From Chryseobacterium gleum (GTDB taxonomy: Bacteria; Bacteroidota; Bacteroidia; Flavobacteriales; Weeksellaceae), in contig NZ_LR134289.1 in NCBI RefSeq assembly GCF_900636535.1, positions 5,419,501 to 5,483,500 on the forward strand: a stretch of DNA of 64,000 bases, in the 5' to 3' direction. The position numbers and the translations under genes were made by a program. Shown here one piece after another: positions 25,435 to 35,068 of this stretch. The notes beneath the pieces are model-generated. The model was given only the letters and a program-made list of their open reading frames with translations. It made no database searches and was not told the origin of the DNA. The stretch's first letter is position 1. Each line of letters opens with the position of its first letter.

Positions 25435-26004
25435 ATGAAAAAATATAACGAAAAAACAGAAGTTCTTGAAAAAATAGCAGATAAGATTACATCATGGATA
25501 GGGTCTATCCAATCCCTGATTGTTCATACATTACTGTTCATAACTTCGTTTGTGCTTCCGATGTTGAATATTGTCAATTTTGATAAAATGCTTCTCATTC
25601 TTACGACAGTACTTTCTCTGGAAGCTATTTATCTGGCAATCTTCATTCAGATGTCCGTGAACAAGAGTCATGAGAAAATTGAAGATATCCAGGAGGATAT
25701 TGAAGAGATCAGCGAAGATATTGAAGATATTCAGGAAGATATTGAAGAGATCAGCGAGGATATCGAAGAAATCAGTGAAGACATTGAAGAGATTAATGAA
25801 GATATCGAAGACATTCAGGAAGATATTGAGGAGATCAATGAGGAAGAAGATGAAGAAGATCACAATGAAAGAGCGAAAAATGTAATGCTGAAAAGTAATG
25901 TAAGCTCAAACAAGAACGAAATAAAAGCTTTGAAAGATATTATATCCCAGTTGCAGAATGAAATCGATCAGCTTAAAAAAGATGATAAACAGGCAGAAGA
26001 ATAA
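25435..26004 (+). CDS. DUF1003-like membrane protein with eight-fold heptad coiled coil
   Basis: A 189-residue protein. Two hydrophobic helices at ~22-44 and ~50-72 resemble the short DUF1003-type membrane unit (SLEAIYLAIFIQMSVNKS is the characteristic end). From residue 82 a repeated heptad of the form I-E-D/E-I-x-E-D runs for eight units (bases 25678-25845), giving an uninterrupted acidic coiled coil of about 56 residues with Ile at both core positions. A further acidic run and a second, ordinary coiled coil (~165-185) follow. It probably oligomerises at the cytoplasmic face of the membrane. Last gene of the rnz operon, with a strong terminator. Function unknown. Confidence 0.8.
   Translation: MKKYNEKTEVLEKIADKITSWIGSIQSLIVHTLLFITSFVLPMLNIVNFDKMLLILTTVLSLEAIYLAIFIQMSVNKSHEKIEDIQEDIEEISEDIEDIQEDIEEISEDIEEISEDIEEINEDIEDIQEDIEEINEEEDEEDHNERAKNVMLKSNVSSNKNEIKALKDIISQLQNEIDQLKKDDKQAEE
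25678..25845 (+). repeat. Coding minisatellite, eight 21-bp units
   Basis: Eight consecutive 21-base units, each encoding one heptad (IEDIQED, IEEISED, IEEINED variants). Units differ mainly at third positions and at the Q/S/N codon, so they have begun to diverge but keep strict 21-base phasing. Confidence 0.92.
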
Positions 26005-26017
26005 CTGCTAAAACATA

Positions 26018-26048
26018 AACAGATCAATACTATTGATCTGTTTTTTTA
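26018..26048 (+). terminator. Rho-independent terminator of the rnz operon
   Basis: An 11-bp perfect stem AACAGATCAAT/ATTGATCTGTT (26018-26028, 26032-26042) with a 3-base loop, then a run of T. Confidence 0.92.
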
Positions 26049-26152
26049 TGATATGGTTTTTGTTTTTTATGATTTGAAGAAAATGTAACAATAAGAAAAA
26101 AATGTTGTGGATTTAGCTGTCTGTTTATGAAATACTAGTGTTAAAGGCTAAT

Positions 26153-26179
26153 TTGATATAATTATTTTTGCTACATTTG
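26153..26179 (+). promoter_or_regulatory. Promoter for first choice-of-anchor-L gene
   Basis: TACATTTG at 26172-26179 fits TAnnTTTG; TTG stands at 26153-26155 with a 16-base spacer. Transcription would start about ten bases before the ATG at 26196. Confidence 0.5.
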
Positions 26180-26195
26180 AACAAATGAAATTAAA

Positions 26196-28556
26196 ATGTT
26201 AATTTATAGACTAAAAAACTATTTTTTCCTTTTTTCTCTTTTATTGATTTCTGTTTCTGCGTTTTCTCAAACGAGACCTGTCAGAAAATCAGAAAAGATA
26301 AAGCCTTCTGCAGCCAGCCTCAGGGCAGGAGCATTCATTGACGTGAATGTACCTCCTTATACTCCTTCAAACTATACTCCGGAGCAGCTGGTAAAGAATA
26401 TTTTGATCAATGGCGGTACCAACTGTACAACAGCCAACGTTACGAATGTTACCGTATCTCCTAATCATGATGTGACCAACAACAACAGATTCTGGGGATA
26501 TTTTCATAAAGGAACAACCAACTTCCCTTTTACGGATGGGATTGTGCTCACTACAGGGTATGCTTCTGAAGCAGGTAACAGCTACGTAGCAGCTGTAGGA
26601 CAATCAGTAGGAACAGGGAGTGATGCAGACCTTGTAGCAGCTACCGGAGCCAATGTTAGCTTAACGGATGCGGTAGCCCTTGAATTTGATTTCGTTCCGA
26701 ATTCCAATCAGGTAAAATTTAATTATATATTCGCTTCTGATGAGTATACTTCAAATTACCCTTGTCTCGGTTATTCTGATGCTTTTGCACTGTTGCTGAA
26801 GAAAGTAGGGGATCCTACTTATACCAATCTTGCGGTATTACCTGGAACTGCTGGTCCTGTAAGTGCAACCAATATCGTTCCTGCAGGAAACGGATTCACT
26901 TGCGGACCTATTAATGCTGCTTATTTTGGAGGATTGGCAAACCCGCACCTGCTTATTAATTATTTCGGAAGAACAACACCTTTAACGGCTGTTGCAGAAG
27001 TAATCCCAGGTCAGACTTACCATTTCAAAATGGTACTGGCAGATGCAAAGGACTCTACTCACGACTCAGCTGTATTCCTGGAAGGAGGATCTTTTGACGT
27101 TGGAATTAAGATTGTAGATGAAACAGGAGTGGTTTTACCGGGAAGCATCAATATGTGTGACAATACACCAAAACAGCTTAAAGCCCAGGTAGCCCCGATT
27201 CCGGGAATGACTTATCAGTGGTATAAAGACGGAGTGGCCATTCCGGGAGCAACTAGTGCTATATATGTAGCTACCCAGGCAGGAGTTTATACGGTAAAAG
27301 TAATGGTTCCGGGAAATCAGTGTCCTAGTGAAGCAACCATTACAATCATTGGAGGAACAAGTCCTACCGTACAAAATGCTGAACTTAAGCTCTGTACAAC
27401 CCCTTCATTGACTACGTTTAATCTGGAAGCTGCTAAACCTCTCATCAGTACAACGCAGGGAGCGGTATTCCGTTTCTATGCCAATCAGGCTGATGCACAG
27501 GCTCAAAATAACAGCTATATCACGAATCTGACCAATTATACAGGCACGGATGGTCAAATATTATATGTGTTGGTTTCCAATGGAGCTTTCTGTAGTAAGA
27601 TTGCAACCTTAACATTAAGGAAAGAAGAAACACCAACCGCTGTGCTGACGGCTCCAAGGTTAAAGATCTGTGCCGGTGAATCTGTATTATTAACTGCAAC
27701 CGGCGGAGTAACCTATGAATGGGGTGATGCTGCTGCGACTACGGGAGGAATAAGAACTGTAAGTCCAACTCAGACCACTACGTATACTGTATATGCAATC
27801 GGAGCGCAAGGGTGTAAATCTCTTCAGCCTGCACGTATTACAATTGAAGTAGTTCCTGCTATTGTTTCAAATCTGAAAGGAGGTCATATCTGTCAGGGTG
27901 ATAAAATTATCCTTGATGCAGGTTCAGGACCGGGATATACCTATCAGTGGAGTTCTGGCGAAACAAGTCAGAGCATTACAGTAGGTACTCCGGGAGTATA
28001 TTCGGTAACGATCAGTAACGGAGTTTGTTCAAAAGAGTTCAAAACTGAGGTGATTAAAGCCGTAATTCCGGAAGTGATAAAAGTAGATTATAATGAAACC
28101 GGAACCATGATCATTACAGCAAGTAATCCAAGTAATGGTATTCTGGAATATTCCGTAGATAACGGAGTTACATGGCAGTCTTCAAATATATTTAACAATG
28201 TGCCTAAAAATAAAATCATTGCGATCAGGGTTAGAGTTAAATATACAAGCTGTGTAGGTTTCCTTGAATTTTTCACCTTCGTAATGAAAAATGTAATCAC
28301 TCCAAACGGGGATAATATTAATGATATTATTGATTTCAGCGGAGTTGTCAACTATAAGGATTTCAGCGGACAGGTTTTCGACCGCTATGGAAGAGAAGTC
28401 TTCAAAGCAGAGAAAATCAGACCATATTGGGACGGATACTTCCAGGGCAAAAAACTTCCTACTTCAACGTACTGGTATCAGGTAACCTTTGAAGACCCTG
28501 CCAGTAAGGAACTTACTGTGAAAACAGGATGGATATTGCTTAAAAATATAGAATAA
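26196..28556 (+). CDS. Choice-of-anchor L domain protein with T9SS type B sorting domain (paralogue 1)
   Basis: A 786-residue secreted protein. The signal peptide is residues 1-24 (LFSLLLISVSAFSQ). A short conserved lead RAGAFIDVNVPPYTPS (~48-63) precedes the choice-of-anchor L domain (~65-310), recognised by GGTNCTTANVTNVTVSP, FPFTDGIVLTTGYA, FASDEYTSNYP and DSAVFLEGGSFDVG. Ig/PKD-like modules follow (for example TYQWYKDG, KICAGESVLLTATGG and TYQWSSG). The C-terminal ~85 residues form the CHU_C-type (type B) sorting domain (ITPNGDNIND, VFDRYGREVFKAE, WDGYFQGKKLPTSTYWY, GWILLK). Predicted cell-surface or released; type B cargo is often processed by PorU with partner PorP-like proteins. First of three tandem paralogues. 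Confidence 0.92.
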   Translation: MLIYRLKNYFFLFSLLLISVSAFSQTRPVRKSEKIKPSAASLRAGAFIDVNVPPYTPSNYTPEQLVKNILINGGTNCTTANVTNVTVSPNHDVTNNNRFWGYFHKGTTNFPFTDGIVLTTGYASEAGNSYVAAVGQSVGTGSDADLVAATGANVSLTDAVALEFDFVPNSNQVKFNYIFASDEYTSNYPCLGYSDAFALLLKKVGDPTYTNLAVLPGTAGPVSATNIVPAGNGFTCGPINAAYFGGLANPHLLINYFGRTTPLTAVAEVIPGQTYHFKMVLADAKDSTHDSAVFLEGGSFDVGIKIVDETGVVLPGSINMCDNTPKQLKAQVAPIPGMTYQWYKDGVAIPGATSAIYVATQAGVYTVKVMVPGNQCPSEATITIIGGTSPTVQNAELKLCTTPSLTTFNLEAAKPLISTTQGAVFRFYANQADAQAQNNSYITNLTNYTGTDGQILYVLVSNGAFCSKIATLTLRKEETPTAVLTAPRLKICAGESVLLTATGGVTYEWGDAAATTGGIRTVSPTQTTTYTVYAIGAQGCKSLQPARITIEVVPAIVSNLKGGHICQGDKIILDAGSGPGYTYQWSSGETSQSITVGTPGVYSVTISNGVCSKEFKTEVIKAVIPEVIKVDYNETGTMIITASNPSNGILEYSVDNGVTWQSSNIFNNVPKNKIIAIRVRVKYTSCVGFLEFFTFVMKNVITPNGDNINDIIDFSGVVNYKDFSGQVFDRYGREVFKAEKIRPYWDGYFQGKKLPTSTYWYQVTFEDPASKELTVKTGWILLKNIE

Positions 28557-28572
28557 TTAAACTATTAACTGA

Positions 28573-28601
28573 AAGACTGACAATTTTGTCAGTCTTTTTT
28601 T
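28573..28601 (+). terminator. Rho-independent terminator
   Basis: A 10-bp perfect stem AAGACTGACA/TGTCAGTCTT (28573-28582, 28587-28596) with a 4-base loop and a T run. Confidence 0.92.
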
Positions 28602-28676
28602 ATTATTTTAAAATAAACAGAGTTGATATTCTAACATAAATAAATTTGCGTTAGTAATAATGTAAATTGTGTTAAC

Positions 28677-28708
28677 TTGAATTTCAATCAAAAAAAATAG
28701 TATTTTTG
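28677..28708 (+). promoter_or_regulatory. Flavobacterial promoter for second choice-of-anchor-L gene
   Basis: TTG at 28677-28679, a 21-base spacer and TATTTTTG at 28701-28708. The ATG at 28725 is 16 bases further on, so the leader is short. Confidence 0.7.
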
Positions 28709-28724
28709 TTTAAAATAATATAAA

Positions 28725-31700
28725 ATGTTAAATAGGAGGAGAGGAAATTTATTTTTAGCGTTATTTTTAGCTTTCATGGGAAATTTTATTCTGGCTCAGA
28801 ATAAAGGAAGGGTAGAAATTGCTGCAAAACCTAAGGCTGCTTCTTTGAGAGCCGGTGTATTTATAGATGTAAATGCACCAAGCTATCCGGAATCCGGCTA
28901 TCCTATAACCCAGCTGATCAACGATGTTCTTATATCAGGAGGAACTACCTGTACCAGCTCAAGTGTAAGCAATGTAACAGTATCTCCAAACCTTTCTGCA
29001 AGTAATCAGAACCGAAGCTGGGGATATTTTAATAAATCAAATACCAACTTTCCTTTCAGTAAAGGGATTATCCTTTCTACAGGATATGCCAGTAAAGCGG
29101 GAAATGTTTTCCAGGGAACTTTAAGTGATGATCTGGGAACTGGAGGAGATGTAGACCTGGCAAACGCTTTGGGAATCGGTAATAATAACCTTACCAATGC
29201 AACGTCTATAGAATTTGACTTTGTAGCTGCTTCTACTGAAATTACTTTCAGATATTTATTCGCGTCTAAAGAATATCAGCAAAACTTTCCATGTACCATC
29301 ACCGACGGTTTTGCTTTGCTGTTAAAAAAAGCGTCTGATCCTACTTATACCAATCTTGCAGTACTCCCGGGAGGAGCAGGACCTGTAAGTGTTACCAATA
29401 TTCATCCGCAATACCAAAATTGCGGACCTAAGAATGAAGCCTATTATGGAGGGACCAATAATGCTCAGATTGAGACCAACTTTAATGGACGCACTATTCC
29501 ATTAACTGCTCATGCAACGGTAATTCCAGGGGAAACTTATCATTTTAAAATTGTCCTTGCTGACTATCAGGATCCCAATTTTGATTCTGCGGTATTTCTT
29601 GAAGCAGGATCATTTGATATCGGAGTGAAGATTCTGGATCCGGCCGGAGTACAATTGCCTTCATCTGTTAATATGTGTGATAATACACCCCAGACTTTTA
29701 CAGCTTCTGTGCAGGGCCCCAATATAACATATCAGTGGTATCTGGGAACTAATGCGATTCCGGGTGCTACAGGCGCAAGTTATACGGCAACAGCACCAGG
29801 TGTGTATACCGTTAAAGTTTTTATTCAGGGTAACACCTGTCCGGGAGAAGCTACCATTACGGTAGTTGGCGGAACATCTCCTACTGTACAGAATGCCACC
29901 CTGACAGCCTGTTATGCTGCAGGAAATGCAACTTTTAATTTAACATCAGCACAGGCTTCGATAAGCACTACTCCTGGTGCTGTGTTTACATACTATACCA
30001 CATTGGCAGATGCTAATGCAGGAAACGCAAACACAATTCCCAATCCTACCGCTTTTCCGAGTGCAGGAGGTACGGTATATGTGAGAGTAGCAACCGGTTT
30101 CTGTGCAAAAGTGGCACAACTTCAACTGGTAAAAGCTCCACAGATGGTACCTACCATTGCACCGCCGGCAGTGCTTACCTGTAACAATTCTCAGACTACT
30201 CTGGATGCATCAGCCTCCGTTTATCCTGCGGGTGCAACATTTAACTGGACCACTACCGGAGGAAATATTGTTTCAGGAGGAACTACCCTGAATCCTGTTA
30301 TTAATGCTCCGGGAACTTATACCTTAACCATTACAAAAGTATATCAGCCAGGAAATATCAGCTGTACAGCAGTAGGAACTGTAACCGTGACAGGAAACAG
30401 TGCTCCACCTGTTACAGGTCTTACGGCAAGCAAAATAAAAATCTGTAAAGGAGATTCCACAACACTTACCGCTTCAGGCGGGGCTACCTATAACTGGGGT
30501 AATGGCCTTACAGGAAATGGTAATACTCAGGTTGTTTCACCTACTGTGACAACCACTTATACCGTAACAGCAGTAGGATCTAACGGTTGTGCATCTCAAA
30601 ATCCGGCGAGTATAACAATTGAAGTTTCAGAACCTTTTACAGCACAGAATGCAACATTACATAAATGTTACCAGCCGGGATTAACTTATAATCTTACAGA
30701 AGCCCAACCTCAGATCACTACTACAGCAGGAGTTACTTTTACTTACTATGTCAATCAGGCTGATGCCATTGCTGCTAACGGAAACTTTATTTTAACACCT
30801 ACAGCTTATACACCGCCGGGAGGAAGCCAGACTATTTACGTACTCGTAAGCAACGGAGGGTGTAGTTACGTAGTATCATTGCAGTTATTAAGCACAGCTC
30901 AGACCACACTTACAATTGCTGCTCCGCAAACAATTACCTGTACAAATTCTCAGATTACTATCAATGCTTCAGCATCTGTAGTGCCTGCAGGATCTACCAT
31001 TGCCTGGACAACTACCGGAGGAACTATTGTGTCCGGAGGAAATACACTGACCCCTGTTGTAAGCGCTGGTGGAACATATACTTTAACAGTTACTAATGTC
31101 TCACAACCAGGAAACCTGACCTGTACTTTTACGTCTACAGTAACCGTACAGGAAGATAAAGTGCAGCCGGTTGCTGCATTGGTTTCATCACAACCCCGTA
31201 TCTGCGTTGGTGAATCTGTGACATTAACAGCATCCGGAGGGGTAACCTATAACTGGGGGAATGGCCTTACCGGAAATGGAAATACTCAGGTGGTTTCGCC
31301 TACTACAACTACAGTATATACAGTATTTGCTGTTGGAGCTAATGGATGTATTTCTGCAACACCGGCCAGTGTGACGGTTGAGGTAGGTCCGCCAATAGCA
31401 GGTCTTACAGCATCTAAATTAAAAATATGTGAAGGTGAATCCGTAACATTAACAGCTTCGGGAGGTATTACTTATAACTGGGTAGGCCTTACCGGAAATG
31501 GAAATACACAGATTGTTACACCTACAGCAACAACAGAATATTCAGTATATGCATTGGGTGGAAACGGATGTAGTTCTGTTGATCCGGCTAAAGTTACCAT
31601 TCAGGTAGTTCCAGCAATCGTTTCTACTTTAAAAGATGTATTTGTGTGTGCCGGTGACAAAGGAACTCTGGATGCAGGTTCAGGGCCAAATTATACCTAT

Positions 31701-32309
31701 GTATGGAGTACTGGGGCAACCACGCAAACCATAACAACTAATATTCCCGGGACGTATTCTGTGACAATCAGCAATGGAGTTTGTTCCAAAACTTTCTCTG
31801 CACAGCTGATCAATCCTGACCTGCCACAGTTTACGAATATTTTTTATGATAATCATATTCTCACACTTACGGCAAGTAATCCTACAGGCGGTATTCTGGA
31901 ATATTCCATAGACGGCGGATTGACATGGCAGCCATCAAATGTATTTACAGGAGTTTTGAATAATACCATGTATTCTGTAATGGTAAGGGTGAAAGGGGCT
32001 AAATGCGGCACTTCATTGGATTATTTTACATTCATCATCAGCAATGCTATTACACCTAATATGGATGGCATCAATGATACTATAGATTTCTCCGGAATAA
32101 GCGGTTACAAAGATTTTGCAGCTTCTATCTTTGACAGATACGGTGCGGAGGTATTCAAAGCTGGTAAAGGTGATGTTATCTGGAGGGGATCTTTAAAAGG
32201 AATCAATCTTCCTACGGGAACATATTGGTACAGGGTACAGTGGGAAAACCCGGCCAGTAAAAAACTGGAACAGCGCTCAGGATGGATTCTTCTCAAAAAC
32301 AGAAACTAG
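28725..32309 (+). CDS. Choice-of-anchor L domain protein with expanded Ig/PKD region and T9SS type B domain (paralogue 2)
   Basis: A 1,194-residue secreted protein and the longest of the three tandem paralogues. The signal peptide is residues 1-24 (LFLALFLAFMGNFILAQ). The lead RAGVFIDVNAPSYPES and the choice-of-anchor L domain (~60-310) match its neighbours. Its extra ~400 residues come from internal duplication. A block (Cys-rich ATL module, PKD-like module with FNWTTTGGNIVSGG, then an Ig-like module with CKGDSTTLTASGG) is present twice, about 253 residues apart, and a third Ig-like copy follows 75 residues later. The CHU_C-type tail (ITPNMDGINDTIDFSG, IFDRYGAEVFKAG, GWILLKNRN) is intact. 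Own promoter and own terminator. A surface-exposed structural or adhesive role is inferred. Confidence 0.92.
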   Translation: MLNRRRGNLFLALFLAFMGNFILAQNKGRVEIAAKPKAASLRAGVFIDVNAPSYPESGYPITQLINDVLISGGTTCTSSSVSNVTVSPNLSASNQNRSWGYFNKSNTNFPFSKGIILSTGYASKAGNVFQGTLSDDLGTGGDVDLANALGIGNNNLTNATSIEFDFVAASTEITFRYLFASKEYQQNFPCTITDGFALLLKKASDPTYTNLAVLPGGAGPVSVTNIHPQYQNCGPKNEAYYGGTNNAQIETNFNGRTIPLTAHATVIPGETYHFKIVLADYQDPNFDSAVFLEAGSFDIGVKILDPAGVQLPSSVNMCDNTPQTFTASVQGPNITYQWYLGTNAIPGATGASYTATAPGVYTVKVFIQGNTCPGEATITVVGGTSPTVQNATLTACYAAGNATFNLTSAQASISTTPGAVFTYYTTLADANAGNANTIPNPTAFPSAGGTVYVRVATGFCAKVAQLQLVKAPQMVPTIAPPAVLTCNNSQTTLDASASVYPAGATFNWTTTGGNIVSGGTTLNPVINAPGTYTLTITKVYQPGNISCTAVGTVTVTGNSAPPVTGLTASKIKICKGDSTTLTASGGATYNWGNGLTGNGNTQVVSPTVTTTYTVTAVGSNGCASQNPASITIEVSEPFTAQNATLHKCYQPGLTYNLTEAQPQITTTAGVTFTYYVNQADAIAANGNFILTPTAYTPPGGSQTIYVLVSNGGCSYVVSLQLLSTAQTTLTIAAPQTITCTNSQITINASASVVPAGSTIAWTTTGGTIVSGGNTLTPVVSAGGTYTLTVTNVSQPGNLTCTFTSTVTVQEDKVQPVAALVSSQPRICVGESVTLTASGGVTYNWGNGLTGNGNTQVVSPTTTTVYTVFAVGANGCISATPASVTVEVGPPIAGLTASKLKICEGESVTLTASGGITYNWVGLTGNGNTQIVTPTATTEYSVYALGGNGCSSVDPAKVTIQVVPAIVSTLKDVFVCAGDKGTLDAGSGPNYTYVWSTGATTQTITTNIPGTYSVTISNGVCSKTFSAQLINPDLPQFTNIFYDNHILTLTASNPTGGILEYSIDGGLTWQPSNVFTGVLNNTMYSVMVRVKGAKCGTSLDYFTFIISNAITPNMDGINDTIDFSGISGYKDFAASIFDRYGAEVFKAGKGDVIWRGSLKGINLPTGTYWYRVQWENPASKKLEQRSGWILLKNRN

Positions 32310-32332
32310 ATATTTTCAAAATAAAAAATAAG

Positions 32333-32371
32333 CAACAAAATCTCTCAGCAATGAGAGATTTTGTTGTTTTT
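32333..32371 (+). terminator. Rho-independent terminator
   Basis: A 15-bp perfect stem (arms CAACAAAATCTCTCA 32333-32347 and complement 32352-32366) with a GCAA tetraloop and five T. One of the longest hairpins in the window. Confidence 0.93.
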
Positions 32372-32560
32372 AAAGGGAACTTGTATTGCGTTTCGTGAAT
32401 TATTTGAAATAGATGGCAAATATGTTAAAATAATACTACCACACAATTTATGGTTTGTCCGGATAGGGATTGATTAACGAAAATTTACTCTAAAACGATC
32501 TTATTTTGATTTTTTGCTGTAAAAAATGTAAATATGTATATGAGATATTTAAAAAAAAAT

Positions 32561-32568
32561 TAAATTTG
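32561..32568 (+). promoter_or_regulatory. Promoter -7 box for third choice-of-anchor-L gene
   Basis: TAAATTTG exactly fits TAnnTTTG and lies 16 bases before the ATG at 32585. No TTG at proper spacing was seen. Confidence 0.45.
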
Positions 32569-32584
32569 TTGAAACAAAAATATT

Positions 32585-34945
32585 ATGAGAAGATATCTAC
32601 CGCTTTGTTTATTTTTTTTAGTCATCTCGACTTTTTTATTTTCCCAGACCCCGTTACCCAGAAAGAGTGTAAAGGAACCCAGTACAGCACTGTCAAGAAG
32701 AGCAGGCGCTTTTATTGATGTAAATGCCCCGCAATATATTGAAAGTACTTATGCTATTGATAAAATGGTAAAAGATGTACTGATCTCATCCGGAACCAAT
32801 ACGTGTCTGACACCTAATGTAACCAATGTGAAGATTACTCCAAACCATGCCGCAAGTAATGCAGACAGAGCATGGGGATATTTTCATAAAGCAACAACCA
32901 ATTTCCCTTTTAAGGATGGTCTTATTCTTTCTACCGGATATGCAAGAAAGGCAGGAAATGGCCTTGAAGGCAATACGCTTAGTGACATTAATGGTGGAGG
33001 TTCAGACCCTGATCTTGCGCAGGTAATCGGAGTAGTGGAAAACAGACTTAATGATGCTGTTCTTCTGGAATTTGACTTTGTTCCTACAACCTCTCAGATT
33101 AAATTTAATTACCTGATTGCGTCTGAAGAATACACCGGTTCATTCCCTTGTACGTTTGCTGATGCTTTTGCTATATTATTGAAACCTACATCAGGTGGAC
33201 CTTATGTGAATATGGCTGTACTACCTGGTGGTGCAGGACCGGTAAGTATTACAAATATCCACCCGGCAATCGGATCCAGCTGTGGTGCAGTAAACGAACA
33301 GTATTTTGGAGGGTACAATACTGCGAATATTGAAACAAATTTTCAAGGAAGAACAGTTCCTTTAACAGCAACAGCAACTGTAGTCGCAGGGCAGGAATAT
33401 CACTTCAAAATGGTAATTGCCGATTACAGTGACCACAGTTATGACTCTGCAGTATTCCTTGAAGGAGGATCTTTTAATATTGGAGTAGATCTTTTAGATT
33501 CAGCAGGAACAAAATTACCTTCAGATATCAATGTATGTGATAATGTGCCTCAGGTAATTACAGCTTCTGTAAGTGACCCTAACCTTGTTTACCAATGGTA
33601 TTATAATGGTGCACCGGTACCAAATGCCACTACCAATACCATTACAGCAATACAGCCAGGTACCTATACAATTGAAGTAAGTGTTCCTGGTAACCCATGT
33701 CCGGGAAAAGCATCAATAGAAATTCACGGAGGAACAACTCCTCAGGCTCAGGATGCTACATTGCTGCTGTGTACCACACCGGATATTACTACTTTTGACC
33801 TAAGTACAATTACATCCACGATAAGCCCGACACCGGGAGCCATCTTTAAGTTTTACGAAAACCAGGCGGATGCAGTTGCCCAGAATAATAATTATATTCA
33901 GACGCCATTGAATTATAATGGTAATGATGGACAAATTCTATATGTACTTGTTTCCAACGGAGGATTCTGTAGTAAAATAGTTGAATTGAAATTACTGAAA
34001 GAAGTTACGCCTACAGCGAAAGTAAAAGCTTCCAGAATAAAAATCTGTCCGGGAGAATCTGTAACCCTTACTGCTGAAGGAGGAGATACTTATCTGTGGA
34101 GCAATTTCATGGGAACTGGTAATATGCAGACGGTTACTCTATACCAGACAACAACATTTACAGTATATGCAATTGGAACAAAAGGATGTAAATCTCTGAA
34201 CCCGGCAACCATAAGAATTGAAGTTACACCGGAAATCACCTCACCATTAAAAGATGTTGAAATGTGTGTAGGAGATACTGTAACCCTTGATGCAGGAGCA
34301 GGACAAGGTTTCAAATACCTTTGGAGTACAGGGGCAACAACACAGAAAATTGATGTAACTCAATGGGGGATCTACAGCGTGGAAGTTGATAACGGTATCT
34401 GTAAAAAAGTCTTTGAAGCTAAAGTAATGGGAGCAGCTACTCCTTTTGTTACTGCCTTAAATTATGAAAGCATCAAGAAAACAGTAACCATCACTGCTGA
34501 AAATCCGCCAATGAACAATACACCAAGCACTTTGGAATATTCTCTTGATGGTGGTATCACATGGCAGGCTTCCAACGTATTCAGCAACCTTTTAGATAAT
34601 ACAAACTATACTGTTTTAGTAAGAAGAGTAGGCACACACTGCGTTGGATCTCTTGAATTCTTTACTTTACAGATTAATAATATTATTACTCCAAACGAAG
34701 ACGGAATCAATGATGTACTGGATCTTAAAGCTCTTGGAGACTTTAAAAACTTTACAGGTTCTGTATATGACAGATATGGAGTAGAAATGTTCAGGTTCTC
34801 AAAAGAAAATCCTATCTGGGACGGAACCGTAGGAGGTAAGAGACTTCCGACAGCAACATACTGGTATAAGTTCCAGTTTGAGTATCCAAAATCAAAAGCT
34901 CAGATGAACTGGTCAGGATGGATCATGCTGAAGAACAGAAACTAA
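32585..34945 (+). CDS. Choice-of-anchor L domain protein with T9SS type B sorting domain (paralogue 3)
   Basis: A 786-residue secreted protein, the same length as paralogue 1. The signal peptide is residues 1-20 (LFFLVISTFLFSQ). RRAGAFIDVNAPQYIES leads into the choice-of-anchor L domain (~60-310; FPFKDGLILSTGYA, IASEEYTGSFPC, DSAVFLEGGSFNIG). Ig/PKD-like modules follow (VYQWYYNG, KICPGESVTLTAEGG, KYLWSTGATT) with only one copy of each, as in paralogue 1. The type B tail (ITPNEDGINDVLDLKA, VYDRYGVEMFRFS, WDGTVGGKRLPTATYWY, GWIMLKNRN) is complete. A shared bidirectional terminator separates it from rsmA. A surface or secreted structural role is inferred. Confidence 0.92.
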   Translation: MRRYLPLCLFFLVISTFLFSQTPLPRKSVKEPSTALSRRAGAFIDVNAPQYIESTYAIDKMVKDVLISSGTNTCLTPNVTNVKITPNHAASNADRAWGYFHKATTNFPFKDGLILSTGYARKAGNGLEGNTLSDINGGGSDPDLAQVIGVVENRLNDAVLLEFDFVPTTSQIKFNYLIASEEYTGSFPCTFADAFAILLKPTSGGPYVNMAVLPGGAGPVSITNIHPAIGSSCGAVNEQYFGGYNTANIETNFQGRTVPLTATATVVAGQEYHFKMVIADYSDHSYDSAVFLEGGSFNIGVDLLDSAGTKLPSDINVCDNVPQVITASVSDPNLVYQWYYNGAPVPNATTNTITAIQPGTYTIEVSVPGNPCPGKASIEIHGGTTPQAQDATLLLCTTPDITTFDLSTITSTISPTPGAIFKFYENQADAVAQNNNYIQTPLNYNGNDGQILYVLVSNGGFCSKIVELKLLKEVTPTAKVKASRIKICPGESVTLTAEGGDTYLWSNFMGTGNMQTVTLYQTTTFTVYAIGTKGCKSLNPATIRIEVTPEITSPLKDVEMCVGDTVTLDAGAGQGFKYLWSTGATTQKIDVTQWGIYSVEVDNGICKKVFEAKVMGAATPFVTALNYESIKKTVTITAENPPMNNTPSTLEYSLDGGITWQASNVFSNLLDNTNYTVLVRRVGTHCVGSLEFFTLQINNIITPNEDGINDVLDLKALGDFKNFTGSVYDRYGVEMFRFSKENPIWDGTVGGKRLPTATYWYKFQFEYPKSKAQMNWSGWIMLKNRN

Positions 34946-34964
34946 AATTGATAATGCAACATAA

Positions 34965-34998
34965 AGAAAGCCTTTCAAATGTACTTGAAAGGCTTTCT
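34965..34998. terminator. Bidirectional terminator between choice-of-anchor-L gene and rsmA
   Basis: A 14-bp perfect stem AGAAAGCCTTTCAA / TTGAAAGGCTTTCT (34965-34978, 34985-34998). Pyrimidine-rich tails follow on both strands (GCTTTTT on plus). Confidence 0.85.
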
Positions 34999-35068
34999 GC
35001 TTTTTATGAGATAATACACCAATATTGTATTCAAAAAAAGCTTCTCTATTAGAAACTTTTAATATCTT

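Noticed and set aside
25678..25845. CRISPR-like array at the 21-bp repeats
   Set aside because: Units are contiguous without spacers and encode a regular heptad in frame with a gene.
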